Assembly (NCBI GenBank): GCA_045546695.1
Contig: JAZQDE010000013.1
Span: forward strand, 36,353-100,352
Length of the DNA stretch: 64,000 bases
From: SIG424 sp045546695
GTDB taxonomy: Bacteria; Bacillota; Clostridia; UBA1212; UBA1255
Direction: 5' to 3'
Shown here: in pieces, positions 7,781 to 15,981 of the stretch
Position numbering within the stretch: position 1 is the stretch's first letter
Layout of the letters: each line of letters starts with the position of its first letter
Notes under the pieces: generated by a model
Told to the model about the DNA's origin: nothing
What the model saw: only the letters and a program-made list of their open reading frames with translations
Database searches by the model: none
Made by a program: the position numbers and the translations under genes

Positions 7781-9241
7781 TCACTTCGGTAATACCACTG
7801 TAAACCGGCTGCCCTTGCCGAGCTTGCTTTGAACCTCAACACGACCTCCATGAATCTGGGCTATTTTCTGGACAAAGGCAAGTCCGAGACCATAAGAAGC
7901 TTCGCCGTCAGCATCGAGCGTGCGGGATTTGTCGCCTTTATAGAAGCGACGGAAAATTTTTTCAAAATCTTCTCTTGCAATGCCGATTCCATTATCTTCC
8001 ACCACAAGAATCGCGGCCGGTCCGCCACCCGCCGGGCCACTATTTTTCACCGAAACCTTTATATAACCGCCGGCTTTGCCGTATTTATAGGCATTAGACA
8101 CTAAATTAGAAACCATACGATAAATAAGTGTCATATCTCCATTGACAAAAACTTCCTGTTCAATGTCATACTTAATCGTAATATCCGAAGCCTGAGCAGC
8201 TTCCATATCATGGCAAAGCTCATCGACAAGACTACTGAGATTAAAAGATTCAAAAACAATCTTCTGCGTGCCTTGCTCAAGGCGTGTAAAGCTAAGAAGC
8301 TGCGAAATAAGGGCACTCATACGCTTACTTTGCCTGTCAATTACTTCCAGGCACTCCACGTACTCCTCTGTCGTACGCGGTTCAGCCAGGGCATATTCAC
8401 ACTGCGCCGAAATAACCGCGGTCGGCGTGCGAAGCTCATGCGAACTGTCAGAAGTAAATGCCTTTTCACTCTCGAAAGAAGTTTGCAGGCGAGAAAGCAT
8501 CGTGTTATATGTATCGGCCAGTTTATGGAGCTCATCACTGCCCGGACCGAGATCAATACGAAGACTCAGATCGTCACCTTTACTGATGTTTTCCGCAGTC
8601 TTTGTAATCTCACCGATAGGCTTAAACAGCGCGCGGGTGACAAAATATCCCAGCAAAGCCGCAAGAATTATAGCAAAAGGCAATATAATAAGATCCATTT
8701 TAAGTAAACTGCCAGTAGCGCCACTGAACGAACCGGCGGTGTCCTGGACAAGACCGACAAGAACAAAGTCAACAGCAACATTCTTATCTGTCAACTGAAT
8801 ATAACGCGTATAAAGATAATAATCCGTTTCACCGAACGTATCGGAAGTAACCTCCCCGTCCTTAAGATTCTCATTATCTATGTCATAATCGTAAAAACTG
8901 CCGAGCAAAAGACGGTCGCGAGGACCATAAACAAGAATTCTGACGCCGTTTTTGGAAGTAACGTACGACTCATCTACAGACAGGCTGCCGACCAGGCCTT
9001 CTTCTGTATAAAACACAACCGCGCCCTCTTCATATGCATCTCCGATATCATCTTCGTCAATAATATCAAAATCCAGATCGTCAACATCTTCTTCAACCAT
9101 CAGAACAAGGTTGTCCCTGATATCTCTGTCTACAACTCTGCCGGAAATATGAACCATAACAAGCAACATGATTGCAACAATCAGCGTTGTACAAATCGTA
9201 TAAAACAACATTATTTTCGATTTAATAGAAAGTCCCTTCAT
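7781..9241 (-). CDS. Sensor histidine kinase (HAMP-HisKA-HATPase)
   Basis: 486 residues. Transmembrane segment near 10-32, an acidic extracytoplasmic sensor domain of about 130 residues rich in Asp/Glu (DVDDLDFDIIDEDD), second membrane segment near 178-200, HAMP linker, H-box SSHELRTPTAV (His near 268), N-box NLVSNAYKYGK, G1 VEDNGIGIAREDF, F-box and G2 YGLGLAFVQ. All catalytic motifs are intact. The very acidic sensor suggests sensing of cations or cationic peptides, which is inference. Three nt downstream of the response regulator gene, one operon. Confidence 0.93.
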   Translation of the reverse strand: MKGLSIKSKIMLFYTICTTLIVAIMLLVMVHISGRVVDRDIRDNLVLMVEEDVDDLDFDIIDEDDIGDAYEEGAVVFYTEEGLVGSLSVDESYVTSKNGVRILVYGPRDRLLLGSFYDYDIDNENLKDGEVTSDTFGETDYYLYTRYIQLTDKNVAVDFVLVGLVQDTAGSFSGATGSLLKMDLIILPFAIILAALLGYFVTRALFKPIGEITKTAENISKGDDLSLRIDLGPGSDELHKLADTYNTMLSRLQTSFESEKAFTSDSSHELRTPTAVISAQCEYALAEPRTTEEYVECLEVIDRQSKRMSALISQLLSFTRLEQGTQKIVFESFNLSSLVDELCHDMEAAQASDITIKYDIEQEVFVNGDMTLIYRMVSNLVSNAYKYGKAGGYIKVSVKNSGPAGGGPAAILVVEDNGIGIAREDFEKIFRRFYKGDKSRTLDADGEASYGLGLAFVQKIAQIHGGRVEVQSKLGKGSRFTVVLPK

Positions 9242-9244
9242 CCG

Positions 9245-9916
9245 TCAGCCCTCTTTAATCACATAGCCACTGCCGCGCACAGTATGAATCAGCTTCACAT
9301 CAAAATCATCATCAATCTTGCGTCGCAGATACCGTATGTACACAATCACCGCGCCCGTGTCGCCCTCAAAATCAAAATTCCATAAATTGTTTTCAATCTG
9401 AGCGTGCGAAACAACCTTACCCTTGTTTTTCACGAGGTATTCTAGTAGAGCAAACTCCTTAGGCGACAGTGAAATATCGCGGCCGGCCCTTTTCACCATG
9501 CGCGAAGAAGTATTGACCTCCAGGTCACCTACCTTATATATACAATCGGGATTTGCAGAAGCTTTCCTTCCAAGAACTCTCAGTCGTGCGCTCAGTTCAT
9601 CGAGAGAAAAAGGCTTGACCAGGTAGTCGTTTGCACCACTGTCAAGGCCTGTCACTCTGTCATTTATTGTATCTTTTGCGGTGAGCATCAAAACAGGAGT
9701 GAGATTGCCGGCCTGCCTTATTTTACGCAACACACTAAGACCGTCCATGCCGGGCATCATAATATCAAGCACGACTGCATCGTACTCTCCTGCCCTGATA
9801 TATTCCAACGCGTCAAGGCCATTGTACACACTGTCAACACTGTGCCCCTGCCCTTTTAAGGTCTTCGCTATTATGTTGTTCATATCTTTTTCGTCATCTG
9901 CAATAAGAATTCTCAT
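9245..9916 (-). CDS. OmpR/PhoB-family response regulator
   Basis: 223 residues. Receiver domain with the acidic pair DD near residues 7-8, phosphoacceptor Asp51 in VVLDIMMPG, the Thr/Lys switch residues in LMLTAKD, and a C-terminal winged-helix DNA-binding domain (LSPKEFALLEYLVKN...VYIRYLRRKID...TVRGSGYVI). The frame is open further upstream, but the ATG at 9916, with AGGTG 6 nt before it, begins the standard MRILIADDE N-terminus. Cotranscribed with the kinase. Divergent from the PepSY gene, whose promoter carries a probable binding site for this regulator. Confidence 0.93.
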   Translation of the reverse strand: MRILIADDEKDMNNIIAKTLKGQGHSVDSVYNGLDALEYIRAGEYDAVVLDIMMPGMDGLSVLRKIRQAGNLTPVLMLTAKDTINDRVTGLDSGANDYLVKPFSLDELSARLRVLGRKASANPDCIYKVGDLEVNTSSRMVKRAGRDISLSPKEFALLEYLVKNKGKVVSHAQIENNLWNFDFEGDTGAVIVYIRYLRRKIDDDFDVKLIHTVRGSGYVIKEG

Positions 9917-10002
9917 GTTCATCACCTGTGAAAAAAATATCATACGCACGACAAAGTTGTCAAGAATCATATTTTTTCAGAAAAAATAAAAATTTTTTTC
10001 AT

Positions 10003-10035
10003 TTTAATGTTGCTTTAATGTTGACTCTATATAAT
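10003..10035 (+). promoter_or_regulatory. Predicted response-regulator operator and -10 box of the PepSY gene
   Basis: Direct repeat TTTAATGTTG at 10003-10012 and 10014-10023, an 11-bp period, typical of OmpR-family sites that bind head-to-tail on one DNA face. TATAAT follows at 10030-10035 with no good -35 at normal spacing, as expected for an activator-dependent promoter. It lies between the regulator and its likely target. Confidence 0.65.
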
Positions 10036-10069
10036 CCAAAGCGTAAACCAGAATAAAGGAGGCGTTAAC

Positions 10070-11290
10070 ATGAAAAACGTAGTAAAAAAATTTTTAGTAA
10101 TAGCATTGATGGCGGTAGTCACACTCACTTTATCAGGAGTGGCAATATCCTCAGCAGAAGTTCGTGAAAAGGCACTCAATACAGCTATCGAACAGGCAGG
10201 AGTAAACGCCGAAGAGATTTTTGACGTAGAAGTTGAAATTGAAAAGAAAAATGGTGTAGTGATCATCGAAGTAGAATTCCAGACAGAAGGTAAAGAATAC
10301 GAATATCACATCAACAAGGCGACCGGCGAAGTTATCAGCAGCACAATTAAAAATGACGATTACAGACCGGGTTCAAACAATACAACTGAATCAGGTGAAA
10401 ATATAATCACCAAAGTAGATGCTCTCGATATAGCTCTGGCAGATGCAGGCCTTAGAGGAAAAGATGTTAAAGATATAGAAATAGACCTCGACGATGATGA
10501 CGGTGTTCTCCATTACGAAGTAGGGTTTGAAAGAAAGGCAACTTCTGAAAAGACAGAATACGAATATGAGATTGACGCTTATACAGGCGAGATAATTTCA
10601 AAAGAAGTTGACGATAAACCGGCAGCTCCCTCTTCAACACCGGCAGTCCCGACTGTTCCGACAGAAAAGCCTGAAGCTCCTGTAGAGCCTGAAGTTCCTG
10701 TAGAGCCTGAAGTTCCTCAGATTATCACAAGAGATGAAGCTTTGAATATCGCATTGACAGATGCAGGCCTTACAATAGCAGACATCCGCGAGCTCGAAGT
10801 AGAACTTGATGAAGATGACGGCATCCTCTCTTACGAGATTCAGTTTGAAAGAATTGCGGACAACGTAAAGACCGAATATGAATACGATATCGACGCTAGA
10901 ACAGGTGAGATAATCACAAAAGAGGTTGACGAAGAGTCATCGGCCCCTGCAGTAGCACCAAACGAGTCTTCCGGAACCACAGCACCGGCTGCTCCCTCAG
11001 AACCACAAAATCCTGCTGCAGGGCCTGATGTAAAGCCCACACAGCCTGAGCGCCCCGAAGCTCCGCAGGTTCTCACAAGAGACGAAGCCCTGGCAATCGT
11101 GTTGAAAGACTCCGGCGTTAACGAAGCTGACGTAAGAAAACTTGAAATAGAACTCGACAGAGACGATGGTTTCACAGTATACGAAGTAGAATTTAAAACG
11201 TATACAAATGGTGTTGAGACTGAATACGAGTATGATATCGACGCTTACACAGGAGAAATCCTCAAAAAAGAGATAGATATTGATGATTGA
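10070..11290 (+). CDS. Exported protein with four PepSY domains
   Basis: 406 residues. N-terminal signal or anchor (about 1-28), then four PepSY units at about 29-96, 118-182, 220-282 and 340-404, each ending in a Y-x-Y-x-I-(D/N)-x-x-T/A-G-E-(I/V) motif such as YEYDIDAYTGEI. Units are separated by Pro/Ala/Glu-rich linkers. The domains carry acidic DEDDG-type stretches that could bind cations. PepSY proteins often inhibit peptidases or sense envelope stress. AGGAGG ribosome site, own promoter with a regulator operator, strong terminator: a single-gene regulon partner of the adjacent two-component system. Function beyond this is unknown. Confidence 0.85.
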   Translation: MKNVVKKFLVIALMAVVTLTLSGVAISSAEVREKALNTAIEQAGVNAEEIFDVEVEIEKKNGVVIIEVEFQTEGKEYEYHINKATGEVISSTIKNDDYRPGSNNTTESGENIITKVDALDIALADAGLRGKDVKDIEIDLDDDDGVLHYEVGFERKATSEKTEYEYEIDAYTGEIISKEVDDKPAAPSSTPAVPTVPTEKPEAPVEPEVPVEPEVPQIITRDEALNIALTDAGLTIADIRELEVELDEDDGILSYEIQFERIADNVKTEYEYDIDARTGEIITKEVDEESSAPAVAPNESSGTTAPAAPSEPQNPAAGPDVKPTQPERPEAPQVLTRDEALAIVLKDSGVNEADVRKLEIELDRDDGFTVYEVEFKTYTNGVETEYEYDIDAYTGEILKKEIDIDD

Positions 11291-11310
11291 TTCTCATTAC
11301 AAAAGAAAAG

Positions 11311-11341
11311 AAAAGTGTAGCCCGCGGGCTACACTTTTTTT
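11311..11341 (+). terminator. Terminator of the PepSY gene
   Basis: 28-bp perfect palindrome (11311-11338) with a GC core GTGTAGCCCGCGGGCTACAC, A-run on the left and T-run on the right. Confidence 0.92.
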
Positions 11342-11357
11342 ATATAAACGGCTATAA

Positions 11358-11843
11358 TATAAAAGCGGAGATTATTTTGACCGCGGCACAGAAAATATAG
11401 AAGTAATGAAATACTTTGAGCGTCTGCCGGGAGCTGTGCTTCTTCGGGGCAACCACGAAGACTTATTACTTAAATTACTTGAGACAGGGCGTCTTCTTCC
11501 ACACAATTACATAAACGGAACCATTAATACAGTCACGGAATTTTTTGGTAAATATGCTATCGACCCTCTCACAGACACTGTGGATTTTTCAGGTAAAACA
11601 AGCACCGCTGACAGAGACTGGGAAAAAGCACGCTGGATACGATGGAGTGAAAAATACACAGGTAATCCTCCCCTGAAAGATAAAATACTTGTCTGCGGTC
11701 ATATGCCCACCTTTGTGGCACATAGATTTGACAAGACCAGAACCCCTGAATGCAGTGATATTTTTTACGGAAACGGTATGATTGCAATCGACGCATGCAC
11801 GCATTCTTCAAAGCGTGTAAACGTTCTTGTACTTAATGAATAA
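11358..11843 (+). pseudogene. 5'-truncated metallophosphatase (Ser/Thr phosphatase family)
   Basis: The frame reads GDYFDRG, then LLRGNHEDLL, then VCGHMPT, three of the metal-binding motifs of calcineurin-like phosphatases. The first motif (GDIHG) that supplies two metal ligands is missing: the frame hits a stop at 11355-11357 and only 15 nt separate the PepSY terminator from it. No start codon precedes GDYFDRG; the first in-frame ATG (11406) lies past that motif. So the gene has lost its 5' end by deletion. The rest is intact to a normal stop. A short protein from 11406 could be made but should be inactive. Confidence 0.75.
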
Positions 11844-11856
11844 ATTGTGCTATAAT
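11827..11856 (+). promoter_or_regulatory. Predicted promoter of the alpha-galactosidase operon
   Basis: TTGTAC (11827-11832), 18-bp spacer, TGC-TATAAT (extended -10, 11848-11856). It overlaps the 3' end of the truncated phosphatase frame. Confidence 0.55.
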
Positions 11857-11896
11857 CCTTGCAACATAAAAAACAAGCATTGCGAGGTGCATATCA

Positions 11897-13792
11897 ATGG
11901 ATGCAAAAAATATTCCCCTTTCTTTTACGTATGCAGGTAAAAAATATACTGGCATTCCGCAGGAATTCAATCCTGTCAAAGAAACAAGGCAATTAGACGA
12001 CAACAGATTTCAGGTTGTTTTCACAGGCACTGACGCAAACGGCCTTACAATCACGGCTGAATGCGTAACGTACAGCGACTTTACAACGTATGAATGGCTG
12101 GTATATTTTACCAACAACGGCGACAAAGACACTGCGGTGCTCTCTGATATCAGACTAGAAGCAGCATTTTCAGGTGAAAATCCCATTTTATACCACGGAA
12201 ACGGTGATACCTGCCGTGACGACGGCTACGAATGGTACCGCACGCCCATTACACAGGAAATAACAATCGACTCTCATTTTGGTATGAGCTGCCAGGATGC
12301 TTTCCCTTATATGAGGCTTCTTTTCGACGGTCACGGCGCAAATATTGCGATTGGCTGGCCCGGCGGCTGGAGAGCGCAGATTATCCCCGACAGCGAAAAC
12401 GTTACTGTCAGCATCGGTCAACAAAGATGCCATATGAAGCTTCTTCCCGGTGAAAAGATACGCACGCCGAGACTGACTGTCCAGGCGTACGAAGGTGCGG
12501 AAGATATTGGAAGAAATTCATGGAGAAGATGGGCAATCAAATATATCGTTGCAAAAGAAAACGGCAAAGTGCTGCCTCCTAAATATTGTCTGCACGTATG
12601 GATGGTAAACAACATGCCTGAATTTACAGGTGCGACTGATGAAAACCAGATTGGTGGTCTCATGGACTACATAAACGGCGGCCTCAGACCTGACGTATGG
12701 TGGGTTGATGCCGGCTGGTACAAATGCGACGGCAACTGGCCGTACGTAGGCACGTGGCGCCCCGACACAGACCGTTTCCCCAACGGACTTAAGACTATTG
12801 GCAATAAATGTAAAGAAGAAGGAGTCGGATTCCTGTTGTGGTTTGAACCCGAGCGCGTAGTATACGGTACAGAGCTTCACACAGAGCATCCCGACTGGCT
12901 CCTTTACGCAGACGGTGTACCGGGAGCAAATCAGGATACAGGCATGCTTAATCTCGGCATCAAAGAGTGCTGCGACCATATGATTAATCACGTATCTGAT
13001 ATTATCAGAACGTCCGGTATTACCATTTACAGGCAGGACTTCAACTTCATACCTGAGCCTTACTGGATCAACAACGAAGCAGAAGATAGAATCGGCGCAC
13101 TTGAGAATTTTCACCAACAAGGTTACCTTCGCTACTGGGACGGCCTGCTTGAAAACAATCCGGGACTCGTTATTGATTCCTGCGCGGCCGGCGGCAGACG
13201 CAACGACCTTGAGACGATGCGCCGCAACACAGTTGCTCTTCATTATACTGACGTTGGCTACGGTAGCCCGATTATAAAGCAAAAGCAGCACAGAGAGATG
13301 TTCGAATGGATTCCCTATTTCAGAGCACACAATATGAACTGGGATTATCCGGAAAAACGTCAGCCTGATTCATATGCTTTCCATACTGCTATGGCCCCTG
13401 CTCTTACAGACATGCTCGACCACGACGCAAGCGACGAAGCATATGCAATATCCCGCAAGATGGTACCTATCTGGCGCAAAGCTGCCCGCATTATGACAAG
13501 CGGCGACTACTATCCGCTCACAGAATGTCGTAAAAATCCTGAAGACGTTTACGCAATGCAGTTCCATATTCCTGAAACAGGCAGCGGTTTTGTCCAGATT
13601 CTGGCAGGAAAAGACTGCGCACACGACAGCTACACACTTATCTGTGAAAAACTTAACGCTGACAAAAACTACCTGTTTGTTGACGAAGAAAGAGGCATTG
13701 AAAAGACGTACAGCGGCGCTGAGCTGACTGCGGGAGTTTGCCATAAATTGGAAAAGAGAACAGGTTACCTGTATTTTTACAAAGAAATATAA
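11897..13792 (+). CDS. Alpha-galactosidase-like glycoside hydrolase (GH36/clan GH-D)
   Basis: 631 residues. N-terminal beta-sandwich (about 1-240) then a TIM barrel with WWVDAGWYKCDG, GVGFLLWFEPERV, the predicted nucleophile Asp381 in YRQDFNF and the predicted acid/base Asp437 in CAAGGRRND; C-terminal beta domain. This layout and these motifs are those of GH36 alpha-galactosidases, which release galactose from raffinose-type sugars and galactomannan. No signal peptide, so cytoplasmic. Weak ribosome site GCGAGG. The next gene follows after 21 nt, suggesting one operon. Other clan members (alpha-N-acetylgalactosaminidase) cannot be excluded. Confidence 0.88.
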   Translation: MDAKNIPLSFTYAGKKYTGIPQEFNPVKETRQLDDNRFQVVFTGTDANGLTITAECVTYSDFTTYEWLVYFTNNGDKDTAVLSDIRLEAAFSGENPILYHGNGDTCRDDGYEWYRTPITQEITIDSHFGMSCQDAFPYMRLLFDGHGANIAIGWPGGWRAQIIPDSENVTVSIGQQRCHMKLLPGEKIRTPRLTVQAYEGAEDIGRNSWRRWAIKYIVAKENGKVLPPKYCLHVWMVNNMPEFTGATDENQIGGLMDYINGGLRPDVWWVDAGWYKCDGNWPYVGTWRPDTDRFPNGLKTIGNKCKEEGVGFLLWFEPERVVYGTELHTEHPDWLLYADGVPGANQDTGMLNLGIKECCDHMINHVSDIIRTSGITIYRQDFNFIPEPYWINNEAEDRIGALENFHQQGYLRYWDGLLENNPGLVIDSCAAGGRRNDLETMRRNTVALHYTDVGYGSPIIKQKQHREMFEWIPYFRAHNMNWDYPEKRQPDSYAFHTAMAPALTDMLDHDASDEAYAISRKMVPIWRKAARIMTSGDYYPLTECRKNPEDVYAMQFHIPETGSGFVQILAGKDCAHDSYTLICEKLNADKNYLFVDEERGIEKTYSGAELTAGVCHKLEKRTGYLYFYKEI

Positions 13793-13813
13793 TTGTGAAA
13801 GGACCGTAAAATC

Positions 13814-14839
13814 ATGGATGATATCAAAAAATTATATGATGAAGTAGTATATAACTACGACGACGTTGATTGTGGCAAAACAGGTGTCGGTCTGTTTGCA
13901 AAGACACCTTTTGAAGAAAGACAGGTCGGCATCGCATACTCTACGTGGCATACTACAAAGCGCAAATGGGGCGAAAGAACGTGGGACGTGCCACTTGATG
14001 GTAAATATTTATCAGACGACAGAGAGGTACTTGCAAAGCACGCTAAAATGTTTGCAGATGCTGATATTGATTTTGTCATCATTGACTGGTCAAACAACAC
14101 TGGCTATAACCCGAAAACAATGGCTGCCCTTCGTGAAGATTTCCGTATGATTGAGGAATCTGTTGACGTTATGTTTGACGTCTGGAAGGATATTGAAGGT
14201 GCTCCTAAAATATGTTTTCTCATGGGCCCGGGCCACAGCGGTCAGGAAAATGTAGACAATGGTAACCACCAAAGAAAGGTCGACCAGGTTTATAATGATT
14301 ATATTGCTAATAAAACAAACAACGATATGTATTATTACTACGAAGGCAAGCCACTTCTTATCTGCTATGGCGCAACACCGACACAGTACGGCGCTGACCC
14401 CGAGTGGGACGACGAGCGTTTCACAGTACGCTGGATGACGGGCTACGTAGGTCAGCAGAATATCCTTTTTGACAAGGAAACCAAGAGATCTTACAGATAC
14501 TGGAGCTGGGAAGAGCGCGACGAACAGACGTATACAGTGCATAATGGCACGGTAGAATCTGTCACTTGCACTGCCTCATCAAGACAGCAAAGCGTAGAAC
14601 ATGGCCGTGGCTATATTCCACCCTACCCAAGAAATAACGGAGCGACGCTGAAGCGTCAGTTCCAGAGGGCAATCGACCTCGGTTCGCGTTTTGTCGTTGT
14701 TGTTTCCTGGAATGAATGGACCAAAAGCGAGCAACTCACCCCGGAGATATCAAAAGATATAGAGCCATCTGAGATTTATGGCACTTTCTATTACGATTTG
14801 CTTAAGGAACAGATTAAAAAGTTCAAAGGTAAGATTTAA
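13814..14839 (+). CDS. GH71/GH99-like TIM-barrel protein
   Basis: 341 residues, no signal peptide. The sequence starts with VGIAYSTWHTT, then DIDFVIIDWSNN, GKPLLICYG and ends with FVVVVSWNEWTKSEQL and EPSEIYG. The SWNEW segment plus the early strand motifs are typical of GH99/WbsX-like and related GH71-type barrels, which act on alpha-mannoside or alpha-glucan linkages or are found with glycosyltransferases. Predicted catalytic Glu in SWNEW. Cotranscribed with the alpha-galactosidase. Family membership is moderately sure; substrate unknown. Confidence 0.6.
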   Translation: MDDIKKLYDEVVYNYDDVDCGKTGVGLFAKTPFEERQVGIAYSTWHTTKRKWGERTWDVPLDGKYLSDDREVLAKHAKMFADADIDFVIIDWSNNTGYNPKTMAALREDFRMIEESVDVMFDVWKDIEGAPKICFLMGPGHSGQENVDNGNHQRKVDQVYNDYIANKTNNDMYYYYEGKPLLICYGATPTQYGADPEWDDERFTVRWMTGYVGQQNILFDKETKRSYRYWSWEERDEQTYTVHNGTVESVTCTASSRQQSVEHGRGYIPPYPRNNGATLKRQFQRAIDLGSRFVVVVSWNEWTKSEQLTPEISKDIEPSEIYGTFYYDLLKEQIKKFKGKI

Positions 14840-14849
14840 ACGTGAAAAA

Positions 14850-14878
14850 CGGCTGCCGGAAGGCAGCCGCTTTTTTTT
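14850..14878 (+). terminator. Terminator of the alpha-galactosidase operon
   Basis: 8-bp GC stem CGGCTGCC / GGCAGCCG closed by a GGAA tetraloop (14850-14869) and eight T residues. Confidence 0.93.
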
Positions 14879-14890
14879 ACATTTATTATA

Positions 14891-15715
14891 TTATAATGAT
14901 GGACCGGAAGGACCCTCAACCGAAACTGTGCCGCTCGACAAGCCTATTATAATCAGTATCAGCAGACAGGTAAATACAATGCCCAGAACAAGATTCTTTA
15001 CACTGCTGTGCCCTTTTGCCTTAAGCACAATATAGGCTACGATTGATGATTGCGGGAATATCAGTGAAAGGTAATATACCAACATGGTATTTATTCCGTA
15101 ATCGAGCAGTATTGAATCAATAATAACTGCTATAAATATTGCCGCAATTGAAAATCCAAAAGTAATCCATGAAAATGCTTTTAATCCACCCGGAACCGGT
15201 TTCTCCGGCTCTTTTGTTTCTACCGGACGGGCATATTGATATACCGGCTGTGCATATACAGGCTGTTGTGCATATATAGGCTGCTGTCCGTATACAGGCT
15301 GCTGTCCGTACATCGGAGGTGCCTGAGGTGGTACCTGAGGCTGCACCGGGCGAACCGGCTGTCCGTATACCGGTGGTGGAGCATATACCGGCGGTACCTG
15401 CTGTGCATATGGATTCTGTTGAACAGGTGGTGTCTGCGGCTGAACAGGTGGTGTCTGCGGCTGAGCCGGCGGAACTTGCTGTACAGGAGGTGTCTGTGGC
15501 TGAGCCGGCGGAACAAGCGGCTTGTCACTCAATATTACGTCAACCGGAATTCCAAATGCCTGTTCGATTTTTACAAGATCATCAACAGACGGAAGCACCT
15601 TATGTGTCTCCCAATCATCTACAACAGTAGGTTGCAGCCCTAATTTATCAGCAAACTCCTGAAGAGTCATTGCGCGATAAATTCTGTAATCATGTAATTT
15701 ATCACCTAACATCAT
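14891..15715 (-). CDS. HTH-domain membrane protein with Pro/Gln/Tyr-rich linker
   Basis: 274 residues. Residues 3-62 form an XRE/Cro-type helix-turn-helix (LHDYRIYRAMTLQEFADKLG...WETHKVLPSVDDLVKIEQAFG). Residues about 70-175 are a low-complexity linker of PPAQPQTPPVQ and YGQQPVYAQ repeats. The C-terminal 90 residues contain three hydrophobic segments. So a DNA-binding-type domain is tethered to the membrane by a flexible linker. It overlaps the upstream small gene by 4 nt (ATGA). XRE-type domains in such proteins may bind protein rather than DNA. Function unknown. Confidence 0.75.
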   Translation of the reverse strand: MMLGDKLHDYRIYRAMTLQEFADKLGLQPTVVDDWETHKVLPSVDDLVKIEQAFGIPVDVILSDKPLVPPAQPQTPPVQQVPPAQPQTPPVQPQTPPVQQNPYAQQVPPVYAPPPVYGQPVRPVQPQVPPQAPPMYGQQPVYGQQPIYAQQPVYAQPVYQYARPVETKEPEKPVPGGLKAFSWITFGFSIAAIFIAVIIDSILLDYGINTMLVYYLSLIFPQSSIVAYIVLKAKGHSSVKNLVLGIVFTCLLILIIIGLSSGTVSVEGPSGPSL

Positions 15716-15915
15716 TTTGTCTCATCCTCCTCTTTATTCTCGTCAGCGCTCTGCAACGCTGCCTGTGTATCCTGCTCATCATCATCTTTATTTGCCCAAT
15801 CGTCAACTTTATTTACAGCTGTAGCTGCTGATTTGACGATAGATTTACCTAAATCTCTGAATGCATGACCTAAGCCTACACCTGTTTTCTTCCACGAATC
15901 TTTTAAATCAGCCAT
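15712..15915 (-). CDS. Small charged protein (67 aa), partner of the HTH-membrane protein
   Basis: Sequence MADLKDSWKKTGVGLGHAFRDLGKSI then an Asp/Glu-rich tail (KDDDEQDTQ, ENKEEDE). N-terminal half can form an amphipathic helix. Preceded by AAGGAG (AAAAGGAGAATAG). Stop overlaps the start of the following gene, so the two are translationally coupled. Function not known. Small proteins with this MADLK(D/E)SWK(K/E)TG start recur in Clostridia, to my knowledge without an assigned role. Confidence 0.7.
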   Translation of the reverse strand: MADLKDSWKKTGVGLGHAFRDLGKSIVKSAATAVNKVDDWANKDDDEQDTQAALQSADENKEEDETK

Positions 15916-15981
15916 ATCTATTCTCCTTTTAAAAATATCCTACTTCAATTTTATTGCATAATCCGGAATTTATCAAGTTAT

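Noticed and set aside
12518..13330. 270-codon frame antisense to the alpha-galactosidase
   Set aside because: Shadow of a conserved enzyme gene; no start signals.
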